Source of the DNA: Candidatus Odinarchaeota archaeon
GTDB taxonomy: Archaea > Asgardarchaeota > Baldrarchaeia > Baldrarchaeales > DXJG01
Assembly (NCBI GenBank): GCA_021158895.1
Contig: JAGGSW010000170.1
Span: 1 to 5,472, forward strand
Length of the DNA: 5,472 nt
Direction of reading: 5' to 3'
Shown here: piece after piece, positions 1-4,623 of the stretch
Position numbering within the stretch: position 1 is the first letter of the stretch
Layout of the letters: each line of letters opens with the position of its first letter
Position numbers and translations under genes: made by a program
Notes under the pieces: generated by a model
What the model saw: the letters and a program-made list of their open reading frames with translations, nothing else
Told to the model about the DNA's origin: nothing
Database searches by the model: none

Positions 1-52
1 TGATTATTAAGTTTAGAAATAGGAAATAGTAGTTTATCAGGGGATATACGAT

Positions 53-1249
53 TTGAACAACTTGCACGAAAATGCAGAAAGATTGGCGGTAAAGTATCGG
101 TTTCCTGTTGAAGTCGTTGCAAGATGGTTAGAAAGATACGGGAAGAAAACAGAAAACATTTTGGCTGCTTTAAGGACCCCTCCTCGCAAGTTTTCGATCC
201 GTGTAAATTTACTGAAATCCGTGCCCGAAGATGTTGCCAATTTCTTAGAAGGAAATGGATATAGGATCGAGTTACATGGCGATTTGAATGAAGTTATCTT
301 TTTGAGAATAGAGGGCCCTTTTGAGCTTCCTGAGGTCAAAAAGACTGTAGTTGCTGACAAAAAAGCTGCTGAGAGCGTTTTGATGGGTGCTCATTTATTT
401 GCTCCAGGGGTTTTGCAGGCTAAGGGTGTTAGGAAGGGAGATGAAGTTGCAGTTGTAGATGAATATGGACAGATTGTTGGTGTTGGAATTGCCATGATGG
501 ATGGTGTGGAAATGGTTAAGATTGGTAGGGGAGTGGCTGTGAAAATTACTCGATCTCTTTTTCGCGTTCCAAGTTTAAGAGGTTCAGAGATTTTTGAGAA
601 GGGGTTAGTTTACCCTCAGAGTTTTCCTGCTATTGTAACTGGGAGGGTTTTGGAACCTGAACCTGGAGATTTCATTGTGGATATGTGCGCTGCTCCTGGC
701 GGTAAAGCCTCGCATATTGCTCAATTGATGAATAATTGTGGGAAGATACTTGCTGTTGACAGGTCTAAAGCTAAAATTAGAGGGTTAGAAGAAAATTTAG
801 CGAGACTAGGTGTGAAAATTGTTAGTACATATGTAGGCGATGCCAGAGAACTCCCCATTAAGTTTCCCTCTCTTAAGGCTGATAAAGTGCTTTTGGACCC
901 TCCTTGCTCCGCTTTGGGTGTTCGACCGAAACTTTATGAAACACGGAGTATGAGAGATATTTTGGCGTTATCTGCTTATCAACGGTCCTTCCTCCGGGCA
1001 GCTGTTAAAATACTTAAAAAGGGAGGTGTTCTCGTTTATAGTACCTGTACTCTTAGTCCTGAAGAAAACGAGCTAAATGTAAAGTATGCCGTAGAAGGGT
1101 TGGGTTTAGAACTTGAAGAACAGAAGTATTTTTATGGTTGTAAAGGAGAGAAATTTATTTCACAGTATGATTTGGTTCAGAGGTTTTACCCTGATTTGAA
1201 TGATACTCCTGGTTTTTTCATCGCCAGATTTAGAAAAACTTTTGATTAA
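53..1249 (+). CDS. PUA-domain Nop2/Sun (NSUN6-like) tRNA/rRNA cytosine-C5 methyltransferase
   Basis: This 398-residue protein is an S-adenosylmethionine-dependent RNA m5C methyltransferase of the Nol1/Nop2/Sun family. Residues about 1-95 form the family's N-terminal RNA-binding part, and about 97-172 look like an inserted PUA domain (FAPGVLQAKG, KGDEVAVVD, GVGIAM). The Rossmann-fold catalytic domain follows. It shows motif I DMCAAPGGKAS (210-220), an acidic SAM ligand at D236, GDA (262-264), motif IV DPPCSALG (282-289, C285) and motif VI STCTLSPEEN (330-339, probable nucleophile C332). The PUA position matches human NSUN6 and its Pyrococcus homologue, which methylate C72 of tRNA acceptor stems; that substrate is inferred here. 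A TTG start is chosen because AGGGGAT (39-45) lies 7 nt upstream and no ATG occurs before residue 111. The gene converges on the gfcR-like gene and overlaps it by 4 nt. An rRNA substrate (RsmB/RsmF-like) is the alternative but fits the PUA layout less well. Confidence 0.93.
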   Translation: MNNLHENAERLAVKYRFPVEVVARWLERYGKKTENILAALRTPPRKFSIRVNLLKSVPEDVANFLEGNGYRIELHGDLNEVIFLRIEGPFELPEVKKTVVADKKAAESVLMGAHLFAPGVLQAKGVRKGDEVAVVDEYGQIVGVGIAMMDGVEMVKIGRGVAVKITRSLFRVPSLRGSEIFEKGLVYPQSFPAIVTGRVLEPEPGDFIVDMCAAPGGKASHIAQLMNNCGKILAVDRSKAKIRGLEENLARLGVKIVSTYVGDARELPIKFPSLKADKVLLDPPCSALGVRPKLYETRSMRDILALSAYQRSFLRAAVKILKKGGVLVYSTCTLSPEENELNVKYAVEGLGLELEEQKYFYGCKGEKFISQYDLVQRFYPDLNDTPGFFIARFRKTFD

Positions 1250-1875
1250 CGGGTTACTTGTATTAGTCTGAGAAGATATTTTACTGGTACTCCATTAAGT
1301 TCATCTGAGCATTTTTTATCTATTAGGACTAGTATTCCTACTGGTTTGGCTTCTAGCTCTCTTAAGCTTTCTATGGCATGTTTTATCACTGCTCCTGTTG
1401 TAATTACATCGCTAACAAGTAAGGTTTTTTTGTTTTTAACTGTTGCAAACGAGGGGCTTATAATTCCTGTGATTTGCCTCCCCTCTTTGGTTGGTTCTAA
1501 ACTAGGTCTTGGTCTTATGATTGCAAATTCTTTTTTTAGTTCTTCTGCTATTTGTAGAGCAAGCGGTACTCCTCCCGTCTCTAATCCAGCTATTACTTCA
1601 GGTTCTTCTATTTCTCCTCTAATTATTAGTTCTTGTAGGAAGTCTGCCATTGCCTTTCCTACGTATTTTAGCCTTGTCACGTTTCTGCCAAGATTGCTCC
1701 AATCCACGTATATGTCTCCCATTGCTGTTATTCTTTCTTTTTCTCTTTCTGCATGTAATACAAGCCATATTGCAGTATCTCTTTGCACATTTAACGCATT
1801 TGCTATTTCTTCGGTTGTTAATCCTTTATTTTTAAGTTCTTTGGCTTTTTCTATTAACTCCTTTAAACTCTTCAT
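1246..1875 (-). CDS. gfcR: GfcR-type HTH-phosphoribosyltransferase-like regulator (OPRT-like)
   Basis: The protein has 209 residues. An N-terminal helix-turn-helix (about 19-42, GLTTEEIANALNVQRDTAIW) precedes a type I phosphoribosyltransferase fold (about 60-205). The PRPP-binding loop is TLLVSDVITTGAV (151-163), and the pyrophosphate-loop-like segment AGLETGGVPLA lies at 96-106. This architecture belongs to the archaeal orotate-phosphoribosyltransferase-like family that includes GfcR, a sugar-catabolism regulator in haloarchaea. A DNA-binding regulator sensing PRPP or a nucleotide is therefore the best reading, but the target genes are unknown. The first acidic residue of the PRPP loop is replaced by S155, which argues against an efficient enzyme. 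The ATG at 1875 is preceded by a purine-rich AAGGGGGAAGGAAA, and the first 44 nt lie inside the end of nob1. This is the last gene of the nadK-nob1-gfcR operon. Databases may label such proteins as pyrE-like; true OPRT activity is less likely because of the HTH. Confidence 0.85.
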   Translation of the reverse strand: MKSLKELIEKAKELKNKGLTTEEIANALNVQRDTAIWLVLHAEREKERITAMGDIYVDWSNLGRNVTRLKYVGKAMADFLQELIIRGEIEEPEVIAGLETGGVPLALQIAEELKKEFAIIRPRPSLEPTKEGRQITGIISPSFATVKNKKTLLVSDVITTGAVIKHAIESLRELEAKPVGILVLIDKKCSDELNGVPVKYLLRLIQVTR

Positions 1876-2404
1876 TTTCCTTCCCCCTTAATAACTTCTT
1901 TTTAACCGCTTTCCTTTTTATTTTTTCACCACACACATCACATATCTCAGCAGCATAACTTGGCGGAAACCGTTTTCCACATGCCGGACAGTAAATTTCC
2001 CAAGAAATGAGATACTTAATACCTTTTTGAACTAGGGAAACGAAGTTTATGGTCAATTTCTTTGCTAAGTTTTGAATAGCATAATCATCTGATACAATGG
2101 TTGTTTTAAACCCCTTATTTTTATATTCAAGAGCTAATGCCAATATTTGTTTATCTGTTTCTGAGATATAAGGTAGATCTCCAGTTTCGCTTGCTACCTG
2201 CTCAACTATTTTAATCGATCTTGTGCTTGGAGATTTTATTTCAATTTTTTGAGACTGAATATAAGTTTCGATGATATTTTTTATTTTTTCGTCCAGAATT
2301 TCATTTAATACTCCTGGAACAGTAATATATTTGCCGTTTGGTAGGTAGAAGTAGAATTTTCCTATAAAAGCAGATGCATCGAGGATTAAAACTTTTTTAT
2401 TCAA
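1832..2404 (-). CDS. nob1: Nob1 ribosome-maturation endonuclease (PIN domain plus zinc ribbon)
   Basis: This is the archaeal Nob1 homologue, the PIN nuclease that cuts pre-16S rRNA to make the mature 3' end of the small-subunit RNA. From the TTG start it has 190 residues. The PIN domain begins with VLILDASAFIG (D9) and continues with the conserved NE (E35), the signature GDLPYISETDKQILALA (D76, D84) and VSDDYAIQNLA (D106, D107). These supply the acidic metal-binding cluster. A C4 zinc ribbon follows: CPACG and CDVCG (C139, C142, C155, C158). The tail is long and basic. The frame stays open up to an ATG at 2455, but that would place 51 extra nt inside nadK with non-PIN residues. The TTG at 2404 starts just before the PIN strand and has AGAGGCG (2411-2417) 6 nt upstream, so I chose it. 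It overlaps the nadK end by 8 nt and the gfcR start by 44 nt. Confidence 0.92.
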   Translation of the reverse strand: MNKKVLILDASAFIGKFYFYLPNGKYITVPGVLNEILDEKIKNIIETYIQSQKIEIKSPSTRSIKIVEQVASETGDLPYISETDKQILALALEYKNKGFKTTIVSDDYAIQNLAKKLTINFVSLVQKGIKYLISWEIYCPACGKRFPPSYAAEICDVCGEKIKRKAVKKKLLRGKENEEFKGVNRKSQRT

Positions 2405-3245
2405 TATCTTCGCCTCTATAAAGCAGCCTTTTTCTGATTCTCCTGTATATGTCAACAGGTTTTATTCTTATGAATAAGACTGGAACATTTGATTTTGTTA
2501 TTTTTATTACTGCTTTCGCAGGGAGTGAATATCGGAATTGGCCGTCGATTACCAATAGTGCTTCAGTACTGGGTTTTAGCAGCTTTATTGTTACAGTGCT
2601 CTCTAATGGGACGACAAGGGGTTTTAGTGTGAATCCTAAGGGGCAAATGGGGGTTATAATGAATGCTTTGACTCTCGGATCAATAATTGCTCCTCCAGCT
2701 GACAGCGCATATGCGGTAGATCCCGTTGGCGTTGCAACTAGTAAACCATCTGCTTTTTCTGTTACCAACGTCTCTTCGTCAATTTCGATTAAAAAGTGAA
2801 GTAATTTTGCAGGTTGTTTTGATGTAACTAAAACTTCATTTAATGCATCAGGAAGTTTTTCTCCATTAATTTTGGAAGAGAGTCTTTCACATCGTTCTAT
2901 TTCAAAATCACCATTTAAGACTCTTTCAAGAGCGTTTATGGATTCGTGTGGTTCAACTTCTGTTAGAAAACCTAGAGTACCCATATTAATTGGTAATATC
3001 GGGCATTTCCTTTTAAGACGCCCTGCTGTCATTAAAACTGTTCCATCTCCTCCAATCGTTATTATTAAGTCGGCATGCACTTCTTCTAATGGCTGAAAAT
3101 TAACATCACATTTAACTTTATCAAAAAGTTCTCTATCTAGGGTTACCTTTATGTCTTTAGACTGAAGATAATTTACTATGTCTTCAATTAATTTAATGGC
3201 TTCAATTTTATCCAATCGCGACGTAATTGCTACCTTTTTAATCAT
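2397..3245 (-). CDS. nadK: NAD kinase
   Basis: This 282-residue protein is an ATP- or polyphosphate-dependent NAD kinase that makes cytosolic NADP. The catalytic GGDGT motif is at 65-69 (D67), in ITIGGDGTVLMTAGR. It is followed by LPINMGTLGFLTE (84-96), the NE pair at 136-137 in LNEVLVTS, the family's glycine-rich DGLLVATPTGSTAYALSAGG (166-185) and a late IDGQ (233-236). Length and motif order are those of the NadK/PpnK family, and nothing is missing. The ATG start is supported by AAAGGTGA (3252-3259), 6 nt upstream. It is the first gene of a three-gene minus-strand operon with nob1 and the gfcR-like regulator. Its promoter should lie in the 410-nt gap shared with aIF5A, where a TATA-like ATTAAAT sits in a dyad 35-47 nt upstream of the start. 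Confidence 0.96.
   Translation of the reverse strand: MIKKVAITSRLDKIEAIKLIEDIVNYLQSKDIKVTLDRELFDKVKCDVNFQPLEEVHADLIITIGGDGTVLMTAGRLKRKCPILPINMGTLGFLTEVEPHESINALERVLNGDFEIERCERLSSKINGEKLPDALNEVLVTSKQPAKLLHFLIEIDEETLVTEKADGLLVATPTGSTAYALSAGGAIIDPRVKAFIITPICPLGFTLKPLVVPLESTVTIKLLKPSTEALLVIDGQFRYSLPAKAVIKITKSNVPVLFIRIKPVDIYRRIRKRLLYRGEDIE
2411..2417 (-). promoter_or_regulatory. Shine-Dalgarno site that sets the nob1 TTG start
   Basis: On the minus strand this reads AGAGGCG and lies inside the last codons of nadK, 6 nt before the TTG at 2404-2402. It supports TTG initiation and translational coupling of nob1 to nadK, rather than the ATG at 2455 deep inside nadK. Confidence 0.55.
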
Positions 3246-3251
3246 TAAACT

Positions 3252-3259
3252 TCACCTTT
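3252..3259 (-). promoter_or_regulatory. nadK Shine-Dalgarno site
   Basis: The minus strand reads AAAGGTGA, a strong match to the anti-SD complement GGAGGTGAT, 6 nt before the nadK ATG. It fixes the start at 3245. Confidence 0.7.
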
Positions 3260-3266
3260 AACACCT

Positions 3267-3359
3267 CTAAGGGAAATACGGCATTTAATGCCCCTTACTT
3301 GGGCTTGCGAGGTAGTATTACTTTCCACTTCTTAGACCATATATCTTTGTTTCCCTTAG
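3267..3359. repeat. Perfect 10-bp inverted repeat upstream of nadK
   Basis: CTAAGGGAAA at 3267-3276 is exactly inverted as TTTCCCTTAG at 3350-3359. The arm centres are 83 bp apart, close to eight helical turns. A further CCCTTA lies at 3292-3297. The proximal arm lies between the presumed nadK TATA element and the start codon. The arms could be paired binding sites of a regulator or the base of an RNA stem; neither is proven. Confidence 0.5.
3280..3292 (-). promoter_or_regulatory. Putative nadK operon TATA element inside a dyad
   Basis: GGCATT-T-AATGCC is a perfect 6-bp dyad with one central base. On the minus strand it contains ATTAAAT, 35-47 nt upstream of the nadK ATG. The two better-looking promoters in this window sit at a similar distance (aIF5A and the PAC2 gene). 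If it is the TATA box, transcription would begin near 3260, just before the SD. A dyad covering the TATA box could be an operator; that is inference. Confidence 0.35.
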
Positions 3360-3607
3360 TGCTAAAATACTAACCGTGAACTGTCAATGATTCTTTGAAT
3401 CGTAATGTACCAATTTTGATGTGTATCTTAGTTTTTCCGCCATCTTTGAGTTTTTCGTTCTATTTTTAGTTAAGTTTACAGATTAATATGGAAAAATATT
3501 ACTGCGCGATTTTAAAATTTGACTGTAAGTTTAATTTTGAGGCGATTGTTTTGGGTCAACGAAACTTTTAGGTAGCCATGTTGACGAAGAACTATATTAA
3601 CTGGTAA

Positions 3608-3617
3608 CCTTAAAAAC
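3608..3617 (+). promoter_or_regulatory. Putative aIF5A TATA element
   Basis: CCTTAAAAAC ends 38 nt before the aIF5A ATG, so a start of transcription about 25 nt downstream gives a short leader holding only the SD. The same ten bases occur at an equivalent position upstream of the PAC2 gene, which supports a BRE/TATA role. Confidence 0.45.
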
Positions 3618-3644
3618 GGTTTGATCTTTAATTAGATAGACAAA

Positions 3645-3651
3645 AGGTGAT
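3645..3651 (+). promoter_or_regulatory. Shine-Dalgarno site that sets the aIF5A start
   Basis: AGGTGAT matches the archaeal SD consensus and lies 4 nt before the ATG at 3656. It overlaps the in-frame GTG (3647) and ATG (3650), so those upstream codons are unlikely starts. Confidence 0.75.
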
Positions 3652-3655
3652 GTTG

Positions 3656-4057
3656 ATGTCGTCTAAAGTAGTGGGTGTTGGAACTTTAAAGGAAGGAAGC
3701 TACATAATAATCGACGGAGAACCGTGTAAAATAGTGAGCCTAGAAAAAAGTAAACCAGGAAAGCATGGAGCGGCAAAAGCTAGAATTGTTGCGATAGGAT
3801 TATTCGACGGCGTAAAGAGAAGTATAATAAAGCCTGTCGATGCTAAGATAGAAGTTCCTGTCGTAAATAAGCGTGTAGGCCAGGTTATCTCACTTAGACC
3901 CTTAATGATTATGGATTTAGAAAATCCAGAGATATTTTTCGAAACAGAGATGCCTGAGGATCAGGAACTTGCAGCAAAGTTAAAAGAAGGTGTTCAAGTA
4001 GAGTATTGGGATATTTTAGGTAGGAAAAAGATTGTCCGCGTAAAGTCAACAGGATAG
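3656..4057 (+). CDS. eif5A: Translation initiation/elongation factor aIF5A (hypusine-containing)
   Basis: From the chosen ATG this is 133 residues (MSSKVVGVGTLKEG...), the usual length of archaeal aIF5A. The N-terminal SH3-like domain (about 1-70) carries the hypusination loop SKPGKHGAAKARI, with K36 as the lysine expected to be modified by deoxyhypusine synthase. The C-terminal OB fold (about 72-133) contains GQVISLRPLMIMDLENPEIF. The factor binds near the ribosomal E site and relieves stalling, for example at polyproline, and may also aid termination. The open frame begins at GTG 3647, but the SD AGGTGAT (3645-3651) overlaps those codons and is ideally placed for ATG 3656. The gene is monocistronic for protein. 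The C/D box sRNA begins about 8 nt after its TAG stop, so the two are probably made on one transcript. No deoxyhypusine synthase gene is in the window. Confidence 0.96.
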   Translation: MSSKVVGVGTLKEGSYIIIDGEPCKIVSLEKSKPGKHGAAKARIVAIGLFDGVKRSIIKPVDAKIEVPVVNKRVGQVISLRPLMIMDLENPEIFFETEMPEDQELAAKLKEGVQVEYWDILGRKKIVRVKSTG

Positions 4058-4065
4058 ATTGTCAT

Positions 4066-4124
4066 GTCCGATGAAGAAAAGGGGCTAGCCTGATAAAATG
4101 ATGAGCTCTATGAGTGCTGAGGAC
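4066..4124 (+). ncRNA. Probable C/D box sRNA (2'-O-methylation guide)
   Basis: The 89-nt gap between aIF5A and hsp20 contains the full box order of an archaeal C/D guide RNA. Box C is CCGATGA at 4068-4074 (5 of 7 to RTGATGA). A 15-nt guide (4075-4089) leads to box D' CTGA at 4090-4093. The spacer is TAAA. Box C' is ATGATGA at 4098-4104, a perfect match. A 12-nt guide (4105-4116) leads to box D CTGA at 4117-4120. GTCC (4066-4069) and GGAC (4121-4124) can pair as a short terminal stem. Spacings fit the archaeal double-guide form bound by L7Ae, Nop5 and fibrillarin. Weak points are the two altered first bases of box C and the somewhat long D' guide. It follows aIF5A on the same strand and is probably processed from its 3' UTR. 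Ends are approximate. Confidence 0.68.
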
Positions 4125-4158
4125 TTTGTATTCTAAACTTATTTTGCTATTTTATTTC
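4125..4158 (+). terminator. T-rich stretch, possible terminator of the aIF5A-sRNA transcript
   Basis: After box D the plus strand becomes T-rich, with ATTTTGCTATTTTATTTC at 4141-4158 running into the end of the convergent hsp20 gene. Archaeal termination commonly uses such T-tracts without a hairpin. No strong stem precedes it. Confidence 0.3.
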
Positions 4159-4608
4159 AATGCGGAACTTTTTGATTTTCTTTGGAAGTTTGATTTCTAA
4201 TATTCCATGTTTAAACCTTGCTTGGGCTCTTTTCGGATCAACTTTGCTTGGCAGTTTTATAAGTTTTTTAAACTTGTGAAATTCGACTTCATGTTGGACT
4301 GTGCCCCATCGATTAAATTTTATACTTCTTTTCATGTCAGCTTGAATTTCCAGGGTATCTGTAGTTGCATTTATTTTTATGGCATCCTTATCTACGCATG
4401 GTAGGTCCACTGTTACGACAATATAGTCTTCAGTTTCTTGGATATCTACAAGTGGTTCTAGGCATTTTTCTCTTAGATCAAACATGGGTCTTTCTGTTTC
4501 GAAGGTTTCAAAAATTTCTTCAAATGTATCTCTAATTCTCTGTCTTACGTCTTCGAAAATATCATATATTCTTTCAAAGATGTCTTTTCTTCTTTCTTTC
4601 TCCCCCAC
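4147..4608 (-). CDS. hsp20: Hsp20/alpha-crystallin small heat-shock protein
   Basis: This 153-residue protein is a small heat-shock protein, an ATP-independent holdase that assembles into oligomers and keeps unfolded proteins soluble. The N-terminal 40 residues are a charged amphipathic helix rich in E, R, I and F (for example DIFERIYDIFEDVRQRI). The alpha-crystallin domain follows (about 52-145), with PLVDIQETEDYIVVTVDLP, then LIKLPSKVDPKRAQARFKHG and the signature GILEIKLPK. The C-terminus RIEIK supplies the I-x-I motif that docks into a neighbouring subunit's groove. The frame stays open up to a GTG at 4617. I prefer GTG 4608 because AGGGGTGA (4614-4621) lies 5 nt before it, whereas GTG 4617 sits inside that SD and has none of its own. 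The gene follows the PAC2 gene closely, so co-transcription is likely. The reading is secure; only the start is uncertain by three codons. Confidence 0.93.
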   Translation of the reverse strand: MGEKERRKDIFERIYDIFEDVRQRIRDTFEEIFETFETERPMFDLREKCLEPLVDIQETEDYIVVTVDLPCVDKDAIKINATTDTLEIQADMKRSIKFNRWGTVQHEVEFHKFKKLIKLPSKVDPKRAQARFKHGILEIKLPKKIKKFRIEIK

Positions 4609-4613
4609 TTTAC

Positions 4614-4621
4614 TCACCCCT
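4614..4621 (-). promoter_or_regulatory. Shine-Dalgarno site that sets the hsp20 start
   Basis: AGGGGTGA on the minus strand lies 5 nt before GTG 4608-4606 and covers the alternative GTG at 4617-4615. It starts 3 nt after the PAC2 stop codon, so ribosomes ending there could reinitiate on hsp20. Confidence 0.55.
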
Positions 4622-4623
4622 GG

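Larger units (their letters stand above)
3246..3655. other. Divergent intergenic region between nadK and aIF5A, no gene seen
   Basis: This 410-nt AT-rich gap separates the divergently transcribed nadK operon and aIF5A. I checked both strands for C/D boxes (no CTGA on either strand), tRNA-like folds and small reading frames, and found no supportable gene. The nadK side (3246-3360) holds the SD, a TATA-containing dyad and a long-range inverted repeat. The aIF5A side (3600-3655) holds a TATA-like CCTTAAAAAC and the SD. The middle (about 3360-3600) contains only a small hairpin-capable GATTC-TTT-GAATC at 3389-3401. Its size is larger than two minimal archaeal promoters need. Confidence 0.6.

Noticed and set aside
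37..360. 107-codon minus-strand frame opposite the methyltransferase start
   Set aside because: It is an antisense shadow of the conserved N-terminal domain and has no recognisable domain.
1346..1891. 181-codon plus-strand frame opposite the gfcR-like gene
   Set aside because: It is a low-complexity Ser/Leu/Phe-rich antisense shadow of a well-supported gene and has no family features.
2402..2455. Longer nob1 form starting at ATG 2455
   Set aside because: It would add 17 residues lying entirely in nadK. They do not resemble a PIN N-terminus, and the TTG at 2404 has an SD and begins right before the first PIN strand.
2449..3096. Plus-strand frames opposite nadK (2449-2799 and 2872-3096)
   Set aside because: They are antisense shadows; the minus strand encodes an intact NAD kinase with all motifs.
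3267..3359. MITE or other small mobile element bounded by the 10-bp inverted repeat
   Set aside because: No flanking target-site duplication is visible and no second copy occurs in the window.
3389..3401. GATTC-TTT-GAATC hairpin as a terminator or operator
   Set aside because: It has only five perfect pairs in an AT-rich region, with no T-tract after it and no clear relation to either promoter.
3488..3571. Small 27-codon open frame (ATG to TAG) on the plus strand in the nadK-aIF5A gap
   Set aside because: It has no Shine-Dalgarno site, no promoter-like element at a suitable distance and no recognisable protein features. A frame this short is expected by chance.
3246..3655. Second C/D box sRNA or riboswitch in the divergent gap
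   Set aside because: CTGA does not occur on either strand there, and no recognisable aptamer or tRNA-like fold was found.
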